This document shows positions 1 through 7,575 of a stretch of 17,375 bases of DNA, in pieces. This DNA is from JBCCMF01 sp038747545. Lineage in GTDB: Bacteria > Bacteroidota > Rhodothermia > Rhodothermales > JBCCMF01. The notes under the pieces are model-generated. The model saw only the letters and a list, made by a program, of their open reading frames with translations. It had not been told where the DNA came from and ran no database searches. The stretch covers positions 1-17,375 of the forward strand of contig JBCDJT010000107.1 of the NCBI GenBank assembly GCA_038747545.1, given 5' to 3'. Position numbers and translations under genes: made by a program. Positions within the stretch are counted from its first letter, which is position 1. Each line of letters begins with the position of its first letter.

Positions 1-40
1 CTTCTAGAGCCTGCCTCTGTTCTCAACGTATAACCGCAGA

Positions 41-74
41 CGCCTCGGGGCCGCCACAGTGCCGTCCCGAGGCG
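41..74. repeat. 9-bp inverted repeat upstream of the DUF779 gene
   Basis: CGCCTCGGG (41-49) and CCCGAGGCG (66-74) are perfect inverted repeats around a 16-nt loop. They end 11 nt before the ribosome binding site of the DUF779 gene. The structure could be the 3' hairpin of an upstream gene or a 5' UTR element. There is no T-tract after either arm, so it is not a standard intrinsic terminator. Confidence 0.45.
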
Positions 75-84
75 CTTGCATCTT

Positions 85-90
85 AGGAGA
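85..90 (+). promoter_or_regulatory. Ribosome binding site that decides the DUF779 start
   Basis: AGGAGA lies 6 nt before ATG at 97. It favours that ATG over the in-frame TTG at 76. It is one of only a few clear Shine-Dalgarno sequences in the window. Confidence 0.7.
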
Positions 91-96
91 TCCTGC

Positions 97-477
97 ATGG
101 AAACTGTATCCCGCGTCCTCGTCACGCCCGCCGCCGCTGCCGTCATCGACCAGTTGCGCGCCGAGCACGGCCCGCTCATGTTTCACCAGAGCGGCGGCTG
201 CTGCGACGGCTCCCAGCCCATGTGCTACGCCCAGGGCGACTTCCTCCTCGGCCGCTACGACGTGCGGCTCGGCAGCATCCACGACTGCCCGTTCTACATG
301 GCGCAGGACCAGTTTGAGTACTGGCAGCACACCCAGCTCACGGTGGATGTGTGCCCCGGGCGTGGCAGCAGCTTCTCGCTCGAAATCCCGCTCGGGCTAC
401 GCTTCCTCATCGAGTCCCGCGTCTTCACCGACGACGAACTGGACCGTCTAGCACCCGTCACAGTGGGAGACGAGTGA
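97..477 (+). CDS. DUF779 family protein
   Basis: This 126-aa soluble protein carries the signature of the DUF779 family, an FHQSGGCCDGSQPMCY-type segment at about residues 29-44. It contains an adjacent cysteine pair (C35, C36), a third cysteine (C43) and a nearby histidine (H30), which could bind metal. The length is normal for the family. The start at ATG 97 is chosen because AGGAGA sits 6 nt upstream; an in-frame TTG at 76 would overlap that site. DUF779 genes are commonly found next to aldehyde dehydrogenase genes, so such a gene may lie just outside the left edge, but none is visible here. The biochemical role is not established. The last 20 bp overlap the 3' end of the convergent HicB-like gene. 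Confidence 0.85.
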   Translation: METVSRVLVTPAAAAVIDQLRAEHGPLMFHQSGGCCDGSQPMCYAQGDFLLGRYDVRLGSIHDCPFYMAQDQFEYWQHTQLTVDVCPGRGSSFSLEIPLGLRFLIESRVFTDDELDRLAPVTVGDE

Positions 478-643
478 TCTGTGGGCGCTCAGCCTCGTCG
501 AAGTGACAAGCCACAGCATCGCGGACCATCTCGCGGAGTTCGTCTTCTGTATCGGCCTCGGTGAAGATTGAGTACCCCAGGGCACGAGCCTCATAGCCGC
601 CCTCGGGCGACTCTGCGATCAGGAAAATGATTTCGTTCTGCAT
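458..643 (-). CDS. Orphan HicB-like (UPF0150-type) small protein
   Basis: This 61-aa protein has the HicB/UPF0150 partial RNase H-like fold pattern: a first strand NEIIFLI, then EGGYEARALGYSIFTEADT (about residues 14-32), then an acidic helix DELREMVRDAVACHF. Family members are often antitoxins paired with a HicA RNA-cleaving toxin, and close homologues are often mislabelled as 2-oxoisovalerate dehydrogenase. No HicA gene lies on either side, so this is an orphan copy. The C-terminus appears a few residues shorter than I would expect for the family. An AGAGG sequence (plus positions 650-654) lies about 6 nt before the ATG. Its 3' end overlaps DUF779 by 20 bp. Antitoxin function is unproven for orphan members. 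Confidence 0.75.
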   Translation of the reverse strand: MQNEIIFLIAESPEGGYEARALGYSIFTEADTEDELREMVRDAVACHFDEAERPQITRLPL

Positions 644-704
644 GCGGCGCCTCTTTTATCGGGCTGGACAACACCAGGGAGCGTGCTTAGTTGCTGCCCG
701 CACT

Positions 705-1202
705 TCACAGGTTGGAAGACCACAGTTGGTACAAACCAGCCTGAGCGGCCCACCGTGCGGCGTGATCAAGCGACTGCCCGATGGGCACGGCGGCGATCAG
801 CGTGAGGTCGTGCAGCGGCAAGAGGTGCGTGTCCGTCTCCTGCTCCACCAGCCACATGGGGTCGATCTCGCGTGCCGCCTGCAACGCTACCGACCGTGCC
901 TCGTCCAGGTTATCGATGGGATGCTGTTGGTCCCCGCGCCACCGGACGAGGCGCCCCTGTTGAGCCATCGCCTCGAAGAAAGCGAGGTAGGGCTCTTCAA
1001 TCTCTAGCACACTGGCTGGGGACGCCTGCTCACCACCGACCCAGGCGAAGTACGGATCGAGGGCTGCCTTGGCTTCCTCCTCGGATAGCCAGTGGTCAAA
1101 GACGGAGAAGATGGTGGCGGAGTATTGGTTCTGCCACGCCGCCTTCTGTTCGTTGAGGTACAGCTCGAAGAAATTGGGCTGTGCCGAAGGATCAGCAGTC
1201 AT
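705..1202 (-). CDS. Hypothetical protein, 165 aa
   Basis: I do not recognise this family. The product is an acidic, aromatic-rich soluble protein with no signal peptide and no membrane segment. The N-terminal half looks helical (FFELYLNEQKAAWQNQYS, then EEEAKAALDPYFAWVGG). The C-terminal half contains DPMWLVEQETDTHLLPLHDLTLIAAVPIGQ (in parts strand-like), followed by a short helical tail. It lies 61 bp upstream of the HicB-like gene on the same strand and 58 bp downstream of the RDD gene, so it may share a transcript with them. The opposite strand also carries open frames here. I prefer this one because its length and protein-like composition fit the strand of its neighbours. Confidence 0.6.
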   Translation of the reverse strand: MTADPSAQPNFFELYLNEQKAAWQNQYSATIFSVFDHWLSEEEAKAALDPYFAWVGGEQASPASVLEIEEPYLAFFEAMAQQGRLVRWRGDQQHPIDNLDEARSVALQAAREIDPMWLVEQETDTHLLPLHDLTLIAAVPIGQSLDHAARWAAQAGLYQLWSSNL

Positions 1203-1260
1203 ATCATGTGCCGGAACGCTGCTATCGAGCGATGCTGTAGCCCGGGCACTACGCCCTACT

Positions 1261-1797
1261 TCAGACTACGGCATCGGCAGGTACTACGTGTGTCTTCGTG
1301 GCAAGATCATGCACGCTTTGCCGTCCGTCTGTGCGCCACGCCACGAACAGGTAGACGAACGATAGCACGTACGCGAACCCAATCCCGACCATGTTGCCCG
1401 CCGCGAACTCACCCAGTGCGGGCACAAAGAGGAAAGCCGACGCGTGCGTCACTTCCCAAGGCACCATCTTGATAGCCGTCCGGCCCAACGCCCGACTGAA
1501 CCCCAGGTGTCTGCCTGCTTTAGCCTGTGTGCGCAATCCGAGCAATCGCTTCCCAACCGTAGCTCCCCTACTCGACCGATCGGACAGCGCGAAGTAGAGC
1601 CACGCAGGAATCGAGAAGTTGAGTATCAGGGTGATGTACACGCTTCGGGCTGTGGCGGCAGCAGCGTCTATACCGAGGGCCACCTGCACCCCGTACCCGA
1701 GTGGCGCCAGCACCACAAACAGCACGGCAACATCGAGGAGGTAGGCGCCGATGCGACGGAGGAGGACCGGGCGCGTGGCTGTGATGGCGTCTGGCAT
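1261..1797 (-). CDS. RDD family integral membrane protein
   Basis: This is a 178-aa inner-membrane protein of the RDD family. The first helix begins with the RDD hallmark RRIGAYLLDVAVLF (about residues 14-27 from the chosen start). Then come a second helix (YITLILNFSIPAWLYFAL), the family motif GATVGKRLLGLRT, and further hydrophobic stretches near VGIGFAYVLSFVYLFVAW. RDD proteins are poorly characterised; some are implicated in ion or solute transport. The start is uncertain: ATG at 1797 is chosen because it gives the usual short N-terminus before the RDD motif. The frame stays open to TTG at 1869 and includes an in-frame GTG about 21 nt upstream of the ATG. No start has a clear Shine-Dalgarno sequence. 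It lies 78 bp downstream of the RNA ligase gene on the same strand. Confidence 0.85.
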   Translation of the reverse strand: MPDAITATRPVLLRRIGAYLLDVAVLFVVLAPLGYGVQVALGIDAAAATARSVYITLILNFSIPAWLYFALSDRSSRGATVGKRLLGLRTQAKAGRHLGFSRALGRTAIKMVPWEVTHASAFLFVPALGEFAAGNMVGIGFAYVLSFVYLFVAWRTDGRQSVHDLATKTHVVPADAVV

Positions 1798-1875
1798 GCG
1801 CCGCGCTACGGGCAGCACGAGGGACGGTTGCGCTCCCTGTGCGATAGGACTGCCGCACGTCCCGAACAAGGTGCG

Positions 1876-2649
1876 CTAGGTCTTGCGGCGTTTGAGCGTG
1901 CGGCGGTAGTCTGAGAAGCGCAACTTGGCGATGTGTGAACGGCTGCGCGTGCGGGCCACGATGCCCTCCGGCTTGCCACCCGCTCGCCCATCCAGCGCAC
2001 TGCGTGTCTGCGGGATGGTGTCGAACAGAAACGCGCTCGCCTCCTCTATCGTCTGCGGCAGCGCCTCCACTTCGCCCAAGCGCGGCGTGAGGTCGAGCCC
2101 GTGGCGCTGGGCTGTTGCTTGGAGCATGTCTTCATCCACGTAGGCCTGCCCACCGCTTTCACGCCACTGCGAGATGGCCGCTCTCGGCTGACGGAGCAGG
2201 TCGGCGTAGTTGGCGATGCGCGCCACGTCGAAGAGCCGGAAGCCCACGCGGCGCTCGCCCGTGTATTGCTTGCTCGCCTGCGTCACCTTACCTCCGTACA
2301 CCTCGCCGAAGTAGACCACGATCGCCTCCTCGTCATGGTCTGCTGCGACGGCATCCGCCACGTCGCGTAGGGCCTCCACGATGCCCAGCGCAGGGTTGCC
2401 GATGAAATCGCCCTTGGCCAGCAGCAATTCGCCGCGGCTCCCGATGAGATAAGCGCCACCGGGCAGGCAGATGATACGTGCGTTCGTGCCATCGATCTTC
2501 TCCGTGAGCACCACGGGACCGTCGAACACAACGGGGACCTCAGTCAGGCTGCCGTTGGCAGGGTCCAGGGCGTGATACGTTGGGATGGACGGGTACTTGG
2601 TGAGCGAGTTCAGCTGGTCAAGGTTGGCAGCGCGCAGGTCAAAGCTCAT
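1876..2649 (-). CDS. ATP-dependent RNA ligase family protein (Rnl2-like nucleotidyltransferase)
   Basis: This 257-aa protein carries the ordered motifs of covalent nucleotidyltransferases of the RNA ligase (PF09414-type) family. Motif I is EKIDGTN, with the predicted AMP-accepting lysine at K51. A GEVYGG motif lies at about 115-120 (E116), FRLFD (motif IIIa) at 137-141, PEGIVAR (motif IV) at 227-233 with E228, and IAKLRFSDYRR (motif V) near the C-terminus. Motif V reads K-x-R (K242, R244) rather than the classic K-x-K. The enzyme should seal RNA ends through ligase-adenylate and RNA-adenylate intermediates. It ends right after the catalytic domain, so it lacks the C-terminal domain of T4 Rnl2. 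The start is ATG 2649; an upstream in-frame start at 2676 would add nine basic residues. A TATAAT box lies about 50 nt upstream. No kinase, phosphatase or RtcB partner is adjacent. Confidence 0.85.
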   Translation of the reverse strand: MSFDLRAANLDQLNSLTKYPSIPTYHALDPANGSLTEVPVVFDGPVVLTEKIDGTNARIICLPGGAYLIGSRGELLLAKGDFIGNPALGIVEALRDVADAVAADHDEEAIVVYFGEVYGGKVTQASKQYTGERRVGFRLFDVARIANYADLLRQPRAAISQWRESGGQAYVDEDMLQATAQRHGLDLTPRLGEVEALPQTIEEASAFLFDTIPQTRSALDGRAGGKPEGIVARTRSRSHIAKLRFSDYRRTLKRRKT

Positions 2650-2699
2650 TGGTCGGTTTCGGAATCGGAAGCGCACGACACGGCAGGGCCGGGCGCACT

Positions 2700-2705
2700 A
2701 TTATA
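2700..2705 (-). promoter_or_regulatory. Possible -10 box for the RNA ligase gene
   Basis: The minus strand reads a perfect TATAAT in an AT-rich island (about 2695-2735) within otherwise GC-rich DNA. It would give a leader of roughly 45 nt to ATG 2649. No -35 with ideal spacing is visible; TTGAAT is present but only 12 bp away, so the call is tentative. Confidence 0.4.
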
Positions 2706-2802
2706 AACATCTAATGCATTCAATATAGGCGTGTGCTACGTACCAGGGCAACGTTATGCCCCTGTCTTCTACACAGCCCGCTTGTCCCCCGAAGCCACAG
2801 CA

Positions 2803-3983
2803 TCAGAAGTACCGCACCCACTTCTTGTCGGTGCGGCGCTTGAACTGCCCAAAGGCCCGCGTCGGGAAGTAGAGGACGAACGCGAGCAGCACGGTGAGTG
2901 CCCAGATCTGCCAGACATGGTCGATGTGGTACAAGTCGCCCTCGTTGGGGCCGATGGTGGCCAGCACGATGGTGTACGCCACCAGCAGCACGTAGAGGTG
3001 CAGCGCATAGATGAACATGGGCGCCTGGCCGAACGTCTGCAGCACACGCGTGGCGGCGTTGTTTTTCGTGTCGAGCCACGCCATCAGTAGCAGCGCGACG
3101 CCCAGCGACAGCAGCAGGAAAGCCAGCGACGGCGGATACTTGGTATAGTTCAGCACCGACATCAGCGTGTCGAGGGGCGTGGCGCCCACGGTCCACGGCA
3201 CGGGCTCGCCGTAGCCGTTGAGGCCGCGCAGCACAGCCAAGATGAGAAGCATGCCCCGCCGATCTGTACCAGCCGCTTAGCCCGATGCTTGGGATCGACG
3301 GTGGAGGCGTACAGCGGCCCGAGCGCGTAGCCGCACAGGATGACGCCGATCCACGGCAGCGCGGGATACGAGATGAGCACGAGGAGGTCATCGCCCCGTA
3401 ACAGGACGCCCCGGTCATGCAGGATGGTCCACAGCGTATAGCCCCACTCGCCTTGCGCCACCTCGATGGGATCGAGCGCGTTGTGCCCGAACACAATCAG
3501 CAGCCCGATGCTGGCAATGGCCCAGTGCGGCAGGTAGACGAACGCCGACAGCGCGATCATGCTCAACCCAATCACCCAGATGACCTGCAGGAAGAACGCC
3601 TCCGGCGGGAAGCCCCAGAACCACGACTGGTTGATCAGCACCACTTCGAGCACGACGAGGAAGAGGCCGCGCGTGAACAGGAAGTAGCTCGGCGACCGCG
3701 TCACGCCGGGCTTCGGATGCGCGTACAGCCAGGCGCCAAGCCCTGCCAAGAACACGAAGACGGGTGCGCAGAGGTGCGACGATAAGCGGGTGAAGAACAG
3801 CCCTGTGCTGGCCACCTCCAGGTTGACCGGGTCGTCTATGGAGATGTGGTAGAAGAAGCGCTCACGCACATGGTCCACCATCATCAGCACAATCACCAGA
3901 CCGCGCATGACATCGATGGAGGTGATGCGTGGGCGGCGCGTCGTCGTTGGTGGCAGCTCCGAGGCTGCAGTTTCTGTGCTCAT
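2803..3983 (-). pseudogene. DUF1624 / heparan-alpha-glucosaminide N-acetyltransferase-like membrane protein, frameshifted
   Basis: The N-terminal part starts at 3983 and contains RITSIDVMRGLVIVLMMVDHVRERFF, the characteristic first helix of the DUF1624/YeiB-like acyltransferase family. Several transmembrane helices follow. After RAKRLVQIGG (about residue 243) the frame runs into a non-membrane tail. The true continuation, MLLILAVLRGLNGYG, lies in another frame from 3252 down to 2803 and supplies the remaining helices. Restoring one G in the run at 3254-3257 would read IGGGMLLILAV and give a normal protein of about 390 aa. The defect is therefore a single-base deletion in a homopolymer: either a sequencing error or a recent inactivation. 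Family members are predicted to move acetyl or acyl groups across the membrane onto sugars. The start context GACCAATG matches that of the RNA ligase gene. Confidence 0.8.
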
Positions 3984-4035
3984 TGGTCAGCTGCGATGCT
4001 CAAATGCAGCCGCCAAAGTAGGACGGTGCGGCGTC

Positions 4036-4419
4036 CTAGCCAAACCGCCCGAAGGCGTACTCGTCGAGCACGCTGGGCCAGTAGTGAAACACCGCTGCCG
4101 CTGCGCCGATGGGCAGCCACAACACCTGCGGCGCCAGCCCGCTGAGGTGGCCAGAAAGCAGCCCGCCAATGGTGAGGCCCAGTGCCGCGCCCGTGCAGAG
4201 AAATAGCGCGACGTGCGCCAGCTTGGCGCGCTCCAGCGGCAGCATCACCGAGAGCGCGGCGATCATGGGCAGCACGACAACCCAAACGCGCATGCCCGTG
4301 CCCACACTGGCCGGATTCATGAAGAGGCTGATGGCCACAATCGGCCACAGGATGAGGTTTGCCGCCACCAGGGCGATGTTCTTGTTCTGCCGCGTGGGTG
4401 CAGGAAGCCGAAAAGCCAT
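4036..4419 (-). CDS. Small integral membrane protein, four predicted helices
   Basis: This 127-aa protein of unknown family has four hydrophobic segments: about 15-34 (IALVAANLILWPIVAISLFM), 43-60, 68-88 and 96-112. The N-terminus is short and basic (RLPAPTRQNKN), which by the positive-inside rule suggests it faces the cytoplasm. The C-terminus is polar (DEYAFGRFG). It lies 52 bp upstream of the DUF1624-type gene on the same strand and could be co-transcribed with it. No catalytic motif is visible and I assign no function. Confidence 0.75.
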   Translation of the reverse strand: MAFRLPAPTRQNKNIALVAANLILWPIVAISLFMNPASVGTGMRVWVVVLPMIAALSVMLPLERAKLAHVALFLCTGAALGLTIGGLLSGHLSGLAPQVLWLPIGAAAAVFHYWPSVLDEYAFGRFG

Positions 4420-4523
4420 GGACGTACCGGGAGCTAGTTGATGACACGAGACCGTTACACTTTACACTACGAGCATCGGCGCATAAGGTGTCACCACACT
4501 CCACTGCCGCCAACACAAGCAGG

Positions 4524-5015
4524 TCACGGCGCTTCGCCTGCTAAGAACGACTTGAGCATCGTCACCGAGCCGCCTTCCGCCTCCTCCACGACCAGAAAGC
4601 CAAGCCGCTCGTAGAGCCGCCGCGCAGGATTGCTCGCCGAGACGCTCAGGCTGACAGCGTCCACGTGGCGGGCAGCGTGCTCCAGCAGCAGTGTTCCAGC
4701 GCCGCGCCCCCGATATGCTGGCAGAAGCGCCATAGACAATTCCGGCACCGCCTCGTCCACAAACCCAAACCCATGCTCCGCGGTGGTCCATTGGCGTAGC
4801 CACGCGGCACCAATGGGCTCGCCCTCGGCCTCGGCGATAAAACCAGCGTCTCCGGGCCGACGCATCCATCCCGCCACATAGCGGGCGATCTCAGGCTGGC
4901 GTACCACTTCTGGCGGAAACGGTACTTCCCCAGGCGCAACGTGAAGCGCATGGTAGAGGGCTTGCCAAAGAAAAGCCTCGTCATCCGGCGTCAGCAGGCG
5001 GAGATGTGCGTCCAT
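4524..5015 (-). CDS. GNAT family N-acetyltransferase
   Basis: This 163-aa cytoplasmic enzyme has the GNAT fold. The acetyl-CoA pyrophosphate-binding loop (motif A) is YRGRGAG at 101-107, after the strand ELSMALLPA. The C-terminal signature VSASNPARRLYERLGF (125-140) matches the usual N-x-x-A-x-x-L-Y-x-x-x-G-F pattern. The length is typical. The substrate cannot be inferred. It starts at ATG 5015 with no clear Shine-Dalgarno sequence. It is divergent from the SMP-30 lipoprotein gene, and the 158-bp region between them holds two similar dyads that could regulate either gene. Confidence 0.88.
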   Translation of the reverse strand: MDAHLRLLTPDDEAFLWQALYHALHVAPGEVPFPPEVVRQPEIARYVAGWMRRPGDAGFIAEAEGEPIGAAWLRQWTTAEHGFGFVDEAVPELSMALLPAYRGRGAGTLLLEHAARHVDAVSLSVSASNPARRLYERLGFLVVEEAEGGSVTMLKSFLAGEAP

Positions 5016-5052
5016 TCAAATAGGGTAGGTACAAGAACTCGTAGGCACTGCG

Positions 5053-5095
5053 TACTGGCCTTGTACCAGTAGCCCACCCTGGGTTTCAGCCAGGG
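5053..5095. promoter_or_regulatory. Two tandem dyads CTGG-N7-CCAG in a divergent intergenic region
   Basis: TACTGG (5053-5058) pairs with CCAGTA (5066-5071), and CCCTGG (5077-5082) pairs with CCAGGG (5090-5095). Both have 7-nt spacers and share CTGG-N7-CCAG, with centres 24 bp apart. They may be tandem operator sites for a dimeric regulator, or two small RNA hairpins. A TATACT at 5133-5138 could be a -10 for the SMP-30 gene, but no matching -35 is seen. Confidence 0.4.
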
Positions 5096-5173
5096 CCGGC
5101 CATGGTGAATACCCTTTCGAGAAGGCGTGTGGTATACTGAGCTTCCTCTCACTCGCCAGACCGTCTTAACACC

Positions 5174-6205
5174 ATGTCTCGCCTTGTTCTACTCCTTGCC
5201 GCCGTCTTGCTCTCATCGTGCGTAACAACCGATTCGTCTACGGAGGCGCCTGCCACGCCAGAATACACGACGGTGGGTACGGTCCATCGCTACGATGCGC
5301 GGATGGATGCGCTCGTGCCGCCGGATGCCCAACTCGAAGTGCTGGCGGAGGGCTTTGCGTGGTCGGAAGGTCCCGTGTGGGTGCCAGCGGATCAGCACCT
5401 CCTCTTCTCCGACATCCCGAACAACACGGTCTATGCCTGGAGCGAAGCCGACGGCCTGGAGGTCTTCCTGCGGCCAGCGGGCTACAACCTCAACGACGCC
5501 GCAGGCGATGAGCTAGGTACCAATGGCCTCGTCCTCGACGCCGACGGTCACCTGCTCATGGCTGATCACGGCAACCGCATGATCGCCCGGCTGAACGACA
5601 ACTACACACGCACGCCCATCGCCACGCGCTACGATGGCGAGCGCTTCAACAGCCCCAACGACCTCGCCATCCACTCTAGCGGTGCTATCTACTTCACCGA
5701 CCCGCCCTACGGCCTGCGCGGCCTCAACGACTCGCCCGACAAGGAGCGCGACGTCAACGGCGTCTACCGCGTCACGCCCGATGGCGCCGTCACGCTGCTC
5801 AGCACGGCGTTCACGTTTCCGAACGGCATTGCCTTCTCGCCCGACGAGCAGACGCTCTACGTCGCCCAGTCCGACGGCAGCCGCCCCATCATCATGGCGT
5901 TCGACGTGACGGCCGACGGCCTCCTGGCAGGCGAGCGCGTCTTCTACGACTTCAGCACGCAAGCCACCGAGGGGCTGCGCGGACTGCCGGACGGCATGGT
6001 GGTGGACACTGAGGGCAACGTGTGGGCCACTGGCCCCGGCGGCGTCAGCGTCTTTGCCCCCGATGGCACGCTGCTAGGCCGCATCGACCCCGGCCAAGCC
6101 ACGGCCAACACCACGCTGGGCGGCCCCGACGGCACCACGCTCTACCTCACGTCCAACATGCTGCTCTGCCGCATCGCCACGACTGCGCGCCGCGCCGGGG
6201 TGTAG
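5174..6205 (+). CDS. SMP-30/gluconolactonase/LRE family lipoprotein
   Basis: This is a 343-aa predicted lipoprotein: signal peptide 1-15 with lipobox LSSC and lipidated C16. The six-bladed propeller of the SMP-30/gluconolactonase family follows. The expected metal-site residues can be placed by motif: E65 in WSEGPVW, N217 in PNGIAF and D273 in LPDGMVVD. N162 in NSPNDLA corresponds to the substrate-contacting asparagine. Known members hydrolyse sugar lactones or related esters using a divalent cation. Here the enzyme is probably tethered in the periplasm or on the outer membrane. The start ATG 5174 fits the signal peptide. Its end is 9 bp from the end of the convergent small lipoprotein gene, with a 5-bp hairpin (GTAGC/GCTAC, 6202-6218) spanning both stops. 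The lactone substrate is unknown. Confidence 0.9.
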   Translation: MSRLVLLLAAVLLSSCVTTDSSTEAPATPEYTTVGTVHRYDARMDALVPPDAQLEVLAEGFAWSEGPVWVPADQHLLFSDIPNNTVYAWSEADGLEVFLRPAGYNLNDAAGDELGTNGLVLDADGHLLMADHGNRMIARLNDNYTRTPIATRYDGERFNSPNDLAIHSSGAIYFTDPPYGLRGLNDSPDKERDVNGVYRVTPDGAVTLLSTAFTFPNGIAFSPDEQTLYVAQSDGSRPIIMAFDVTADGLLAGERVFYDFSTQATEGLRGLPDGMVVDTEGNVWATGPGGVSVFAPDGTLLGRIDPGQATANTTLGGPDGTTLYLTSNMLLCRIATTARRAGV

Positions 6206-6214
6206 CGCTCGCTG

Positions 6215-6661
6215 CTACGGTGCCTCCAGTTCAAACCGACTGCTGACCAGCCCCTCAAAGCGTACATCGTAGTCGGGCGGCGTGGTGTACAGCGGTGGTA
6301 ACAGCAACCGATAGGTGCCTTCTTGCAGCGCATCGGGCACGAACTCGTAGAGCACACTAAGCGGATAGGTATAAACCACATCTGCCCCAGGCGGTAACTC
6401 GCGAATACAGATGCAAAGGCATGCGCCCTGCCCCCATGTGCGTTCAACACGCCCACTTTTGATGCGCTGCAATGCTGCGGCTTCGCATGAGCTGTAATAC
6501 AGCGTGTCTGCGGTCTGATTCTCGACGGTCACTTCGATCACCGTCTCTGGGTCAAGCGTGTACCGCTTCGCTGGGGCTGTCACCTCAACAGTGCCGGGGT
6601 CGGGCCCCGTGATCATGCAGCCCGTCAGTAGAAGCAACGCTAAGCACGAGAGCAGCCGCAT
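6215..6661 (-). CDS. Small predicted lipoprotein with a Cys-x-Cys-x-Cys segment
   Basis: This 148-aa protein starts MRLLSCLALLLLTGC, a typical lipoprotein signal with lipobox LTGC and lipidated C15. The start at 6661 is chosen for that reason; the frame is open upstream to 6718. The mature part looks beta-rich and Ig-like (VIEVTVENQTADTLYY, then GTYRLLLPPLY and FEGLVSSRFELEAP). It contains C59 and a tight cluster C81-x-C83-x-C85, which could form disulfides or bind metal. I do not recognise the family. It is convergent with the SMP-30 gene and divergent from the response regulator, with 197 bp between the starts. Confidence 0.7.
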   Translation of the reverse strand: MRLLSCLALLLLTGCMITGPDPGTVEVTAPAKRYTLDPETVIEVTVENQTADTLYYSSCEAAALQRIKSGRVERTWGQGACLCICIRELPPGADVVYTYPLSVLYEFVPDALQEGTYRLLLPPLYTTPPDYDVRFEGLVSSRFELEAP

Positions 6662-6858
6662 GTGGCGATGGGACAGGTCGAACAACTGCCGCAATGATGC
6701 GCATTTCCTGCCTCGCACGCAAGGGTAAATCCTGATCTATCCGTTAGGCACGTTCCCAGTGGGGGTGGCGCACCGGGTGAGGTGTATCGATTGAAGGGGG
6801 CAACGAACCCGCAGCGTCACCCCTCGTTTGTACATCCTGCCTTTTTCCTGATACTGCC

Positions 6859-7575
6859 ATGCGCCCTCACCTTCTGGTTGTTGAAGACGACGACGAACTG
6901 CGTCCGCTCATCGCGGGGCGCCTCATCGATGCAGGCTACGACGTACGCACGGCGAGCACAGGGACGCAGGCGCTGACGCGCGTGGCTGAGCAAACGCCCG
7001 ACCTCGTCGTGCTCGACGTGATGCTCCCCGAGCTCGACGGTCTAGAAGTCTGTCGCCGCCTCCGTGCCGACCATCCGCTGCTCTACATCATCATGCTCAC
7101 GGCCAAAGCCGACGAGCTGGACCGCGTGGTGGGCCTGGAAGTGGGCGCCGACGACTACGTCACCAAGCCGTTCAGCCTGCAAGAGCTGCTGGCCCGTGTG
7201 CGCTCGGCCCTACGCCGCCTGCGCCTGACGAGCGAACAAAGCACCGCCGATGCCTCGGCTGAGGGACCGCTGCAAGCTGGCGAACTCGTGCTCGACCCCA
7301 TCCGTCGCGATGTGCGACGAGGCAACGAGGCCATCTATCTCACTGTCCGCGAGTTTGACCTGCTTCACTTCCTAATGCAGCACCCCGACCGCCCGTTCAC
7401 ACGCGCCCAGTTGCTCAACGACGTGTGGGACATCCAGTACGAGGGCTACGACCGCACCGTGGACTCGCATGTGCAGCGCCTGCGCGCCAAGGTGGAGGCC
7501 GACCCGTCGCGACCGCAGTACATCCGCACCGTGTGGGGCGTGGGCTATAAGCTGAGCACGGAGACCGAGGGGTGA
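6859..7575 (+). CDS. OmpR/PhoB-family response regulator
   Basis: This 238-aa transcription factor has an N-terminal receiver domain (1-120) with the acidic pocket E9-D10-D11, phosphoacceptor D53 (VLDVMLP), switch T81 and conserved K103 (KPF). A linker at about 121-138 leads to a winged-helix DNA-binding domain (about 139-235) with LTVREFDLLHFLMQ, the recognition-helix region DRTVDSHVQRLRAKV and the wing IRTVWGVGYKL. The cognate kinase is the next gene; the two overlap by 4 bp (GTGA), so they are translationally coupled. No Shine-Dalgarno sequence precedes ATG 6859. A TTGTAC/GATACT pair just upstream lies too close to the ATG to be a convincing promoter. Targets are unknown. Confidence 0.95.
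   Translation: MRPHLLVVEDDDELRPLIAGRLIDAGYDVRTASTGTQALTRVAEQTPDLVVLDVMLPELDGLEVCRRLRADHPLLYIIMLTAKADELDRVVGLEVGADDYVTKPFSLQELLARVRSALRRLRLTSEQSTADASAEGPLQAGELVLDPIRRDVRRGNEAIYLTVREFDLLHFLMQHPDRPFTRAQLLNDVWDIQYEGYDRTVDSHVQRLRAKVEADPSRPQYIRTVWGVGYKLSTETEG

Noticed and set aside
1..33. Short open frame ending in TAA at 31-33 as the tail of an upstream aldehyde dehydrogenase
   Set aside because: Only ten codons are visible and they do not match the expected family C-terminus.
3417..3785. Plus-strand open frame opposite the DUF1624 gene
   Set aside because: It is antisense to clear transmembrane coding sequence and rich in Arg/Glu/Gln, as expected for a shadow.
6828..6855. TTGTAC-N16-GATACT promoter for the response regulator
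   Set aside because: The start of transcription would fall inside the start codon region, leaving no leader and slightly truncating the gene.
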